Source: Phaeovulum vinaykumarii (GTDB lineage: Bacteria; Pseudomonadota; Alphaproteobacteria; Rhodobacterales; Rhodobacteraceae). From it: a stretch of 64,000 nt of DNA. The notes under the pieces are model-generated. The model did not search any database and had not been told where the DNA came from. It worked only from the letters and a program-made list of their open reading frames with translations. Positions 43,210 to 50,367 of the stretch are shown in pieces. Each line of letters opens with the position of its first letter. Positions within the stretch are counted from its first letter, which is position 1. The position numbers and the translations under genes are program-made. Location of the stretch: positions 124,001-188,000 of the forward strand of contig NZ_FTOM01000003.1 of NCBI RefSeq assembly GCF_900156695.1, read 5' to 3'.

Positions 43210-43229
43210 GGAACAACTTTTGTTGCTCC
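43210..43229. other. Hairpin and repeats at the right end of the element
   Basis: GGAACAAC-TTTT-GTTGCTCC, 7 of 8 stem pairs. GGAACAAC also occurs at 43190-43197, 20 bp before. On the left side GTTGCTTC (41690-41697) and GTTGCTCC (41705-41712) occur 15 bp apart. Related short motifs near both ends resemble recombinase arm sites; inference only. The hairpin could also terminate the element gene. Confidence 0.35.
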
Positions 43230-43303
43230 GACTGCATATTGTGGCTCATTTCCGCTCGTTGTGTATGCTAGAACGCACGGCATCGAAACCCATGGTCTGA
43301 CAA

Positions 43304-44299
43304 GTGACTGTAAAAATTAAACAAAAATCCGAGCGAGGCGCACGCCTGTCGGTGGCCCCGATGATGGACTGGACCGACCGCCACTGCCGGCGCTTTCACC
43401 GCGCCATCAGCTCCGAGGCGCTGCTCTATTCGGAAATGGTGACCGCCCCGGCGGTCATCCACGGCGACCGCGAACGCCTGCTGGGCCACGACGGCGACGG
43501 GCCGGTGGCGTTGCAGCTGGGGGGCTCGGACCCCGCCGAGCTGGGCCAGGCGACCCGCATCGCCGCCGACTGGGGCTATGACGAGATCAACCTCAATTGC
43601 GGCTGCCCCTCGGACCGGGTGCAATCGGGCGCCTTCGGGGCGGTGCTGATGAAGACGCCCGAGCTGGTGGCCGAGTGTCTGGCCGCGATGATGGCCGAAA
43701 GCCCGGTTCCGGTCACGCTCAAATGCCGCATCGGCGTCGACGACCAGGAACCGCGCGAGATCCTGCCCGCCCTGATCGAGCGGCTACGCGGCATCGGCCT
43801 GCGCCGGCTGACGATCCATGCCCGCAAGGCCTGGCTTCAGGGGCTCAGCCCCAAGGACAACCGCGAAATCCCGCCGCTGGATTATCCGCTGGTGCTGGAG
43901 ATGAAGCGCGCCTTTCCCGATCTTCACATCTCGCTCAACGGCGGCGTGGGCAGCCTGGCCGAGGCCGAGGCGCTGCTGGCGCAGGGGCTGGACGGGGTGA
44001 TGGTGGGCCGCGCCGCCTATGCCGAGCCCTTCAACATCCTGGGCGCGGCCGATGCCCGGCTGTGGGGGCATGCCAGGACGGCCGATCCCTTTGCCGTGGC
44101 CCGTGCGATGGAACCCTGGATCGAGGCGCATCTGGCGCGGGGCGGGCGGCTGCATCAGGTCACGCGCCACATGCTGGGGCTGTTTCATGGCCGCCCCGGC
44201 GCGCGCGGCTGGCGGCGCATCCTGTCCGAACGCGCCACGGGCGACGGTGCGGGCCTTGAGGTCTATCGCGCCGCGCTGGCCGCCGTGCGCCCCGGCTGA
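43304..44299 (+). CDS. dusA: tRNA-dihydrouridine synthase A with an element-derived N-terminus
   Basis: 331 aa FMN enzyme that reduces uridine to dihydrouridine in the tRNA D-loop. Native sequence begins at ARLSVAPMMDWTDRHCRR; the catalytic Cys is in INLNCGCPSDRVQSG (about residue 101). The FMN-phosphate region NGGVGSLAEAEAL and GRAAYAEPF are present. The first 12 residues (MTVKIKQKSERG, GTG start 43304) come from the inserted element and replace the native MNHAQTSDRAAAA. Expression must now come from the element; a possible -10 TATGCT lies at 43264-43269. Start codon choice is uncertain because only the junction frame is fixed. Confidence 0.92.
   Translation: MTVKIKQKSERGARLSVAPMMDWTDRHCRRFHRAISSEALLYSEMVTAPAVIHGDRERLLGHDGDGPVALQLGGSDPAELGQATRIAADWGYDEINLNCGCPSDRVQSGAFGAVLMKTPELVAECLAAMMAESPVPVTLKCRIGVDDQEPREILPALIERLRGIGLRRLTIHARKAWLQGLSPKDNREIPPLDYPLVLEMKRAFPDLHISLNGGVGSLAEAEALLAQGLDGVMVGRAAYAEPFNILGAADARLWGHARTADPFAVARAMEPWIEAHLARGGRLHQVTRHMLGLFHGRPGARGWRRILSERATGDGAGLEVYRAALAAVRPG
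43339..43368 (+). repeat. Right attachment-type repeat (attR) in dusA
   Basis: Reads CGCACGCCTGTCGGT, G, then GCCCCGATGATGGA, and continues without break into functional dusA (DWTDRHCRR). Partner of 41613-41642. Confidence 0.8.
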
Positions 44300-44503
44300 C
44301 GCGCGTCTGCCCAGCCGGCCCCCCGCCGGGCCCTGCCCCCGGCTGACCCCCGCACCCGCCGGCCCCGCACCCGCCTGACCCCGCACCTGCCTGACCCCGC
44401 GCGACGCTTGTCACGCGCCCCGCCGGCGCATAGGTTTGTCGCGCCCCGTTCCGGGGCCACAAGCGGCCCAAGCCGCGCGGGCAGACCTTCCGGGAGACTT
44501 TGC
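44300..44503. other. dusA-MORN gap with short degenerate tandem repeats
   Basis: From about 44340 to 44405, units of about 16 bp containing CTGACCCCGCACC recur three to four times with changes. The MORN gene ribosome site is at its right end. No gene seen. Confidence 0.45.
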
Positions 44504-46141
44504 ATGCAGGACCGCCATCGGGGACGTGTGATCGGCGCTGCGCTGGGGCTGGCGCTGGGCCTTGCGCAGGGGACGCTGCCCGCCGCGGCCGAGGTGCTGC
44601 TCAAGCAATACGACAACGGCGGCATCTACGAGGGCGAATTCCGCAACGGCGTCCAGCACGGGCACGGCCGCTACCGCCTGCCCTCGGGCTATGATTACGA
44701 AGGCGACTGGGTCGAGGGCCGGATCGAGGGCCAGGGCCGCGTGCGCTATCCCGACGGGTCCGTCTACGAGGGCCATTTCACCGACGGCAAGCCCGACGGC
44801 CAGGGCCGCATCGCCTATCCCGACGGCTCGACCTATGACGGCGACTGGCAAGCCGGCGAGATCACCGGCCAGGGCCGCGCCAGCTATGCCAATGGCGCGC
44901 TCTACGAGGGCGGCTTTCGCCGCGCGCTGCACCACGGCAAAGGGCGGCTGTCGAACCCCTCGGGCTATGTCTACGAAGGCGACTGGGTCGCCGGCCGCAA
45001 GGAAGGCCAGGGCCGCATCACCTTCCCCGACGGCGCCATCTACGAAGGCCCGATGAAGGCCGACCAGCCCGAGGGCCAGGGCCGGCTGACCCTGCCCGAC
45101 GGCATGATCTACGAGGGCGGCTTCCACGCCGGGCAGATGTCGGGCCACGGCAAGCTGACCCAGCCCACGGGCGATGTCTACGAAGGGCTGATGCTGGACG
45201 GGCGGCGGCAGGGCTCGGGCAAGGTGAGCTATGCCAACGGCGATATCTACGAGGGCGGCTTTGCCGAGGACCGCCGCCACGGCCAGGGCGTCTTCCGCGG
45301 CACCGACGGCTATGTCTACGAAGGCGAATGGAAGGCCGGCCGCATCGAGGGCCAGGGCCGCGTCACCTATCCCGACGGCACGATCTACGAAGGCCGGTTC
45401 GCCAATGATCTGCCGCAGGGCCAGGGGCGGATCACCTATCCCGACGGCTCGTGGTACGAAGGCAACTGGAACGCCGGCGAGATCGACGGCGAGGGCGAGG
45501 CACATTATGCCTCGGGGCTGGTCTATCGCGGCGCGTTCCGCGCCGGGCGCACGCAGGGGCGCGGGGTGATGACCTATCCCGACGGCTATTCCTATGACGG
45601 CGACTGGGTGGACGGGCTGCGCGAAGGGCAAGGCACGGCGCTCTATGCCGACGGCACCCGCTACGAGGGCGCCTTTGCCCGCGGCCGCCGCGAGGGCCTG
45701 GGTCGCATCGTGATGCCCGACGGGTTCATCTACCAGGGCGCGTGGCGCGCCGGCGAGATCGAGGGCCAGGGCCGCGCCGAATATCCCAATGGCGATGTCT
45801 ACGAGGGCGGCTTTCGCGCCGGGCAGCGCTGGGGCAAGGGCGTGCTGACGCGCAAGGACGGCGGCCGGCTGGAGGGCTATTGGCAGGCCGATCGCTGGCT
45901 GGGCACCACGCCCCCGCCCGCCGAGACCGAAAGCGCCGCGGACACGGAGCAGGCCGAGACCGCAGCAGAGACGCCCGCGCAGGGGCCGCAAAGCGATCCC
46001 GCGGCCGCAAGCCCCACCACGGCAAACCCTGCCGCCGCAGACCCCGCCGCCGCCGCCCCCGCGGCGGGCGCGACCAGCACCACCCCGGCCAGCCCGGACG
46101 AGACCCCCTCACCCGCGACGCTGGCGCCGGGCGGGGAATGA
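44504..46141 (+). CDS. Exported MORN-repeat protein
   Basis: 545 aa. A signal peptide (residues 1-30, IGAALGLALGLAQGTLPAAAE) is followed by about 18-19 consecutive MORN units of 23 residues with the core YEGxF/W...GQGRxxYPDG (about residues 38-465). An Ala/Pro/Thr-rich tail (about 475-545) ends the protein. CGGGAG precedes ATG 44504; an upstream in-frame ATG would give a basic extension before the signal peptide and is not used. MORN arrays form extended beta sheets that bind lipids or act as scaffolds; no enzymatic domain is attached, so an envelope structural role is likely but unproven. Uniform GC with neighbours. Confidence 0.88.
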   Translation: MQDRHRGRVIGAALGLALGLAQGTLPAAAEVLLKQYDNGGIYEGEFRNGVQHGHGRYRLPSGYDYEGDWVEGRIEGQGRVRYPDGSVYEGHFTDGKPDGQGRIAYPDGSTYDGDWQAGEITGQGRASYANGALYEGGFRRALHHGKGRLSNPSGYVYEGDWVAGRKEGQGRITFPDGAIYEGPMKADQPEGQGRLTLPDGMIYEGGFHAGQMSGHGKLTQPTGDVYEGLMLDGRRQGSGKVSYANGDIYEGGFAEDRRHGQGVFRGTDGYVYEGEWKAGRIEGQGRVTYPDGTIYEGRFANDLPQGQGRITYPDGSWYEGNWNAGEIDGEGEAHYASGLVYRGAFRAGRTQGRGVMTYPDGYSYDGDWVDGLREGQGTALYADGTRYEGAFARGRREGLGRIVMPDGFIYQGAWRAGEIEGQGRAEYPNGDVYEGGFRAGQRWGKGVLTRKDGGRLEGYWQADRWLGTTPPPAETESAADTEQAETAAETPAQGPQSDPAAASPTTANPAAADPAAAAPAAGATSTTPASPDETPSPATLAPGGE

Positions 46142-46436
46142 CGGGCGGGACGTGACGGGCGGAGAATGATGGACCACCGCTCCCGCGCTCGCGCCGCTCC
46201 CGCGCTCGCGCCGCTCCCGCGCTCGCGCCGTTCCCGCGCTGCCTTTCTCTTTGGCGAATTGCCCTGCGCATCGGCAGAGCCCGCCCGCGGCCCCGCGCGC
46301 GGGCCGCACGTCCGCCCCGCGCCATTGACGGGGCGCCAGCGCGTGCCGCTCTGTCGCGGGGAACCCCGGCCGCAACTTTGCGCCGGCCCTTCTTGTCCGG
46401 GCCCGACCGCATGGCCCCTCAGCGCAGAGGATTGAA
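46142..46436. other. Intergenic stretch between the MORN and zinc-ribbon genes
   Basis: 295 nt holding a 17-bp tandem repeat (46178-46240) and duplicated TGACGGGCGG just after the MORN stop. No gene is recognised; the ribosome site of the next gene (AGAGGA) is at its end. Confidence 0.45.
46178..46240. repeat. 17-bp tandem repeat, three copies plus a partial
   Basis: Unit CGCTCCCGCGCTCGCGC at 46178, 46195 and 46212, then a partial copy with one change (CGTTCCCGCGCT). Almost entirely G/C, with internal CGCG. Confidence 0.85.
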
Positions 46437-46679
46437 ATGCCGCTCTATGCCTATCGCTGCGAAGATTGCACCGCCGAATTCGAGAAGCTGGTATCGCTGG
46501 GCGCCGAGGAACCGCCCGCCTGCCCAGAATGCGGCAGCACGCGCCTGAGCCGGCTTCTGTCGCGGGTGGCGCGGCCCGGCCAGACCGACAAGATCATTTC
46601 CGGGGCGCGCAAGCTGGCCAAGGCCGAGGGGCATTTCTCGAACTATTCCCGCGCCGAACGCAAGGATGCCAAGATCTGA
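46437..46679 (+). CDS. FmdB-family zinc ribbon protein
   Basis: 80 aa. The regulatory zinc-ribbon fold is shown by CEDC (residues 8-11) and CPECGS (29-32) after MPLYAYRC. Zinc binding is near certain; function in the family is undefined (putative regulatory protein). Start ATG 46437 follows AGAGGA at a short spacing. Convergent with acpP. Confidence 0.87.
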   Translation: MPLYAYRCEDCTAEFEKLVSLGAEEPPACPECGSTRLSRLLSRVARPGQTDKIISGARKLAKAEGHFSNYSRAERKDAKI

Positions 46680-46787
46680 TCGCACAAGATCGCCGCACCG
46701 GGCGGCGCGCGCGCGCACCGGACGGTGGCGCGCGCGGGACGATCATCTGGAACGCATTCGCCCCCATTCACGGCAGGCCAAAATGCA

Positions 46788-46815
46788 AACGGCGCCCCCA
46801 AAGGAGGGCGCCGTT
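46788..46815 (-). terminator. Terminator of acpP
   Basis: A 10-bp perfect stem AACGGCGCCC/GGGCGCCGTT with an 8-nt loop, followed by TTTGCATTTTGG on the minus strand. 56 nt past the acpP stop. Confidence 0.8.
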
Positions 46816-46870
46816 CGATTCGTCGATCCATGCGTGCCGCCGGGAAGACCCCGGCAGAACGCCAAAGGGA

Positions 46871-47104
46871 TCAGGCGGCTTCGGTGATGAATTTCACCGC
46901 GTCGCCGAAGGTCTGGATGGTCTCGGCCGCGTCGTCCGGGATCTCGATGCCGAACTCTTCCTCGAAAGCCATCACCAGTTCCACGGTGTCAAGGCTGTCG
47001 GCGCCCAGATCGTCGATGAACGAGGCAGCCTCGGTCACCTTGTCTTCCTCGACGCCAAGATGTTCGACGACAATCTTCTTCACGCGCTCAGCGATGTCGC
47101 TCAT
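46871..47104 (-). CDS. acpP: Acyl carrier protein
   Basis: 77 aa acidic carrier of fatty-acid intermediates. The phosphopantetheine Ser is in [14 protein letters not shown] (about residue 37). Length and sequence are canonical. Downstream of fabG on the same strand with a 238-nt gap that contains its own promoter candidate; its high expression is consistent with a separate promoter and strong terminator. Confidence 0.97.
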   Translation of the reverse strand: MSDIAERVKKIVVEHLGVEEDKVTEAASFIDDLGADSLDTVELVMAFEEEFGIEIPDDAAETIQTFGDAVKFITEAA

Positions 47105-47241
47105 GTCCAGTCCTCAATTTCAGGGCTTGCGCCCGATCGCTAATGTCCCTGCTCGTTCCGAGCGGCTCGTTGCCCGGCAGGCTGCGTCGGCATCCTGCGA
47201 AGCCACCGACAGGCACGGAGCCCCCCGGCCGGTCCCTGCCG

Positions 47242-47269
47242 CCTATAGCATGTTCGAGATCGAAGGCAA
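47242..47269 (-). promoter_or_regulatory. Sigma-70-like promoter of acpP
   Basis: Minus strand TTGCCT (47264-47269), 16-bp spacer, TATAGG (47242-47247). It predicts a leader of about 130 nt before the acpP ATG. Confidence 0.5.
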
Positions 47270-47342
47270 CCCGTTTCGCACCCCGGAAGGGGTCGGCGGG
47301 CGACCTGTCGCGGCCCGAACGTGCCCCGGCGACCGGGAGGGC

Positions 47343-48080
47343 TTACACCATGTCCATGCCGCCGTTGACGTGCAGCGTGGTGCCGGTGACATAGCCCGCC
47401 TCGGGGCTGGCCAGATAGAGCACCGCCGCGGCGATCTCCTCGGGGGTGCCCATGCGGCCCGCGGGGATGGCGCCCAGGATGCGCCCCTTCTGGTCGTCGT
47501 TGAGCTTGTCGGTCATCGGCGTGGCGATGAAGCCCGGCGCCACGCAATTGACGGTGATGCCGCGGCCCGCCACTTCCTGGGCCAGCGCCTTGGACATGCC
47601 GGTCAGCCCGGCCTTGGCGGCGCAGTAATTGCCCTGGCCGGGATTGCCGGTCGTGCCCACGATCGAGGTGATGTTGACGATCCGGCCCCAGCGCGCCTTC
47701 ATCATCGGGCGCATGACCCCGCGGCACAGCCGGAAAGCCGAGGTCAGGTTGACCTCGAGCACCTGCGCCCAATCGTCATCGGACATGCGCATGAACAGCT
47801 GGTCGCGGGTGATGCCGGCGTTGTTGACCAGGATGTCGAGCCCGCCCATCGCCTCGACCGCGCGTTTGGGCAGTTCCTCGACCGAGGCCGCCTCGCCCAG
47901 GTTGGCGGTCAGCACATGTGCGCGGTCGCCCAGCTTCTCGGCCAGTTCCTGAAGCGGCGCCGCGCGCGTGCCCGACAGCGCCACCGTCGCCCCGGCCGCA
48001 TGCAGCGCCTCGGCGATCGCGCCGCCAATCCCGCCCGAAGCGCCGGTCACCAGCGCCGTCTTCCCCGTCAGATCGAACAT
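47343..48080 (-). CDS. fabG: 3-oxoacyl-ACP reductase FabG
   Basis: 245 aa short-chain dehydrogenase reducing beta-ketoacyl-ACP with NADPH in fatty acid synthesis. TGASGGIG at residue 13, NNAG at about 87, catalytic Ser in NITSIVG and Tyr/Lys in GNYCAAKAGL are intact. The fabG-acpP order is the usual fatty-acid cluster; fabD, normally upstream, is not next to it here because the lactate dehydrogenase gene is divergent. Confidence 0.95.
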   Translation of the reverse strand: MFDLTGKTALVTGASGGIGGAIAEALHAAGATVALSGTRAAPLQELAEKLGDRAHVLTANLGEAASVEELPKRAVEAMGGLDILVNNAGITRDQLFMRMSDDDWAQVLEVNLTSAFRLCRGVMRPMMKARWGRIVNITSIVGTTGNPGQGNYCAAKAGLTGMSKALAQEVAGRGITVNCVAPGFIATPMTDKLNDDQKGRILGAIPAGRMGTPEEIAAAVLYLASPEAGYVTGTTLHVNGGMDMV

Positions 48081-48279
48081 TCATGCCTCCTACATTCCGG
48101 CTCCGGGCTCCCTTAGCAGCCGATCCGCGGGGTTTCCATATCCTTGCGGCGCTTGCGTGGAATGGCCGCGAAGCCCCGGGGCGGCCGCATGCGCCGCACC
48201 CGCGGGCTCGCTGCGGGCGTGGACAAGCGCCGCCGCCCCCCGCTAAAGGAAGGGCATCACGACTGCGGAGGCCCCACCC

Positions 48280-49443
48280 ATGCCCGTCATCACCACCATC
48301 GACGACCTGCGCCAACTGCACCGCAAGCGCACGCCGAAGATGTTCTACGATTACGCCGAAAGCGGCAGCTACACCGAACAGACCTTCCGCGACAACATCT
48401 CGGATTTCGCGGAAATCCGCCTGCGCCAGAAGGTGGCGGTGGACATGTCGGGCCGGTCGATCGCGGGCGAGATGGTGGGCGAGACCGTCGCCATGCCGGT
48501 GGCGCTGGCGCCGGTGGGGCTGACGGGAATGCAATGCGCCGACGGCGAGATCAAGGCCGCGCGCGCCGCCGAACGCTTTGGCGTGCCCTTCGCGCTGTCG
48601 ACCATGTCGATCTGCTCGATCGAGGACGTGGCCGCGCATACCTCGAAACCCTTCTGGTTCCAGCTTTACGTCATGCGCGACGAGGACTTCGTGGATGCCA
48701 TCCTCGAGCGCGCGCGCAAGGCGGGCTGTTCGGCGCTGGTGCTGACGCTTGACCTGCAAATCCTGGGCCAGCGGCACAAGGATCTCAAGAACGGGCTCTC
48801 GGCGCCGCCCAAGCTGACGCTGCCGGTGCTGATGGACATGGCGCTGAAATGGGAATGGGCCGTCGGCATGCTGGGAACGAAGCGGCGCAGCTTCGGCAAT
48901 ATCGTCGGCCACGCCAAGGGCGTCACCGATGCCTCGTCGCTGTTTTCCTGGACGGCCGAGCAATTCGACCCCTGCCTGGACTGGGACAAGATCGCGCGCA
49001 TCCGCGACAAATGGGGCGGCAAGCTGATCCTGAAGGGGATCCTGGACGCCGAGGACGCCCGCCGCGCCGCCGATTTCGGGGCCGATGCGATCATCGTGTC
49101 GAACCACGGCGGCCGGCAGCTTGACGGGGCGCTGTCCTCGATCCGCATGCTGCCCGAGATCGTCCGCGCCGTCGGCGGCAAGACCGAGGTTCATATCGAC
49201 GGCGGCATCCGCTCGGGTCAGGACGTGCTCAAGGCGCTGGCGCTGGGGGCCAAGGGCACCTGGATCGGCCGGCCCTACATCAACGGGCTGGGCGCGATGG
49301 GCGAGAAGGGCGTGATGAAGGCGCTCGAGATCATCGCCAAGGAAATGGATATCACCATGGCGCTGTGCGGCGAAAAGAACGTGTCCGACATGACGCGCGA
49401 GAACCTGCTGGTGCCCAAGGGCTTCTTCGACCGCTACGCATGA
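48280..49443 (+). CDS. lldD: L-lactate dehydrogenase (FMN, cytochrome-linked type)
   Basis: 387 aa alpha-hydroxy-acid oxidase family. Active-site residues: Tyr in FYDYAESGSYTEQTFRDN, the catalytic His in IIVSNHGGRQLDGA (about residue 277) and FMN-contacting DGGIRSGQDVLKALALGA with GRPYING. It oxidises L-lactate to pyruvate at the membrane. It lacks the cytochrome b2 domain. Monocistronic between fabG (divergent) and the L25 gene. Confidence 0.92.
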   Translation: MPVITTIDDLRQLHRKRTPKMFYDYAESGSYTEQTFRDNISDFAEIRLRQKVAVDMSGRSIAGEMVGETVAMPVALAPVGLTGMQCADGEIKAARAAERFGVPFALSTMSICSIEDVAAHTSKPFWFQLYVMRDEDFVDAILERARKAGCSALVLTLDLQILGQRHKDLKNGLSAPPKLTLPVLMDMALKWEWAVGMLGTKRRSFGNIVGHAKGVTDASSLFSWTAEQFDPCLDWDKIARIRDKWGGKLILKGILDAEDARRAADFGADAIIVSNHGGRQLDGALSSIRMLPEIVRAVGGKTEVHIDGGIRSGQDVLKALALGAKGTWIGRPYINGLGAMGEKGVMKALEIIAKEMDITMALCGEKNVSDMTRENLLVPKGFFDRYA

Positions 49444-49514
49444 GCCCCGCACAGGGCGTGGGGGCCGCCTGCCCCCGCGCCGCTGCAAAAGCGCCGCGCA
49501 CGGGTCATTTGACC

Positions 49515-49543
49515 TTGCAATCACGGCCTTTCCCCTCTATGCG
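49515..49543 (+). promoter_or_regulatory. Promoter candidate for the L25 gene
   Basis: TTGCAA (49515-49520), 17-bp spacer, TATGCG (49538-49543). Predicted start about 55 nt before ATG 49606. A TTGACC at 49509-49514 is an alternative -35 at poor spacing. Confidence 0.4.
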
Positions 49544-49605
49544 GGCGGCTCGCGGGCATGCACCCTTGGAGGATGTCCGCTCCCATACTCTATCGGAGAA
49601 GACCA

Positions 49606-50211
49606 ATGGCCAAAGAGATTCCGGATCTTGTGGCCGAGGTGCGGACGGGGACAGGCAAGGGGGCCGCTCGTCAAGCTCGTCGTGAGGGCTACGTACCCGG
49701 CATCGTCTATGGCGACGGCAAGGAGCCGCTCGCCATCAAGATCAACTACAACAAGCTGCTGAAAATGCTGAAGGCGGGGCGCTTCATGTCCACGCTCTTC
49801 AACCTCAAGGTCGAGGGCCAGGAAGACGTCCGCGTCATCTGCCGCGGCGTTCAGCGCGACGTTGTGAAAGACCTGCCGACGCACGTCGACCTGATGCGTC
49901 TGCACCGCGCCTCGCGCATCAACCTGTTCATCCACGTGGACTTCATCAACCACGAGAAATCGCCGGGCCTCAAGCGCGGCGGCACGCTCACCGTGGTGCG
50001 CCCCGAAGTCGAACTGGAAGTGCTGGCGGGTGACATTCCGGACCACCTCACCGTGGACCTGGAAGGTCGTCAGATCGGCGATGTGATCCACATCAACGAC
50101 ATCGCGCTGCCCGAAGGCGCGAAACCGACCATCGACCGCAACTTCGTCATCGCCAACCTGGCGGCGCCGAAGGGCCTGGCCTCGGCGGAAGCCGAAGCCG
50201 CCGAGGAATAA
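49606..50211 (+). CDS. rplY: 50S ribosomal protein L25/Ctc
   Basis: 201 aa long-form L25: an N-terminal 5S-rRNA-binding domain ([29 protein letters not shown]) and the CTC-type C-terminal domain ([21 protein letters not shown]), ending in the acidic Ala/Glu tail. ATG 49606 is chosen for its family-typical N-terminus (MAKEIPDL) and GGAGAAG upstream. pth, the usual neighbour, is absent; the convergent gene is rpoN. Confidence 0.95.
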   Translation: MAKEIPDLVAEVRTGTGKGAARQARREGYVPGIVYGDGKEPLAIKINYNKLLKMLKAGRFMSTLFNLKVEGQEDVRVICRGVQRDVVKDLPTHVDLMRLHRASRINLFIHVDFINHEKSPGLKRGGTLTVVRPEVELEVLAGDIPDHLTVDLEGRQIGDVIHINDIALPEGAKPTIDRNFVIANLAAPKGLASAEAEAAEE

Positions 50212-50246
50212 TCCCCCGGCGCCCGCGCCTTGCGGAACCTGACTGG

Positions 50247-50279
50247 AAACGCCCCCGGCCCCGCGGTCGGGGGCGTTTT
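50247..50279 (+). terminator. Terminator of the L25 gene
   Basis: An 11-bp stem AAACGCCCCCG/CGGGGGCGTTT followed by TC, 36 nt past the stop. The stem's own A/T ends would give U-rich or A-rich tails in either direction, so it may also serve rpoN. Confidence 0.75.
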
Positions 50280-50367
50280 CCGTTCGGGGGGCTAGACCAC
50301 CGGCATCAGATGCCGAAACCTCCCGGAATGCACGGAAATTCAGGAATGATGGAAGTCTGACGCCCGC

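Larger units (their letters stand above)
41613..43368. mobile_element. 1,726-bp AT-rich element integrated in the 5' end of dusA
   Basis: Bounded by 30-bp direct repeats of dusA codons around RLSVAPMM (41613-41642 and 43339-43368, one mismatch, offset 1,726 bp). Sampled lines inside are about 35-53% GC against about 70% in flanking genes. The 5' end of dusA is an established integration target of genomic islands and prophages that encode tyrosine recombinases (DusA-associated integrases). Here no integrase, excisionase or replication gene is present: one nuclease-like gene with lesions fills the element. It is either a deletion remnant or a non-autonomous unit mobilised in trans. Confidence 0.85.

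Noticed and set aside
41575-43368. IS element or toxin-antitoxin pair in dusA
   Set aside because: No transposase, no terminal inverted repeats and no target-site duplication of IS type; the flanks are a long coding-sequence repeat as in site-specific integration. The two frames lie in one register and look like one gene, not two TA genes.
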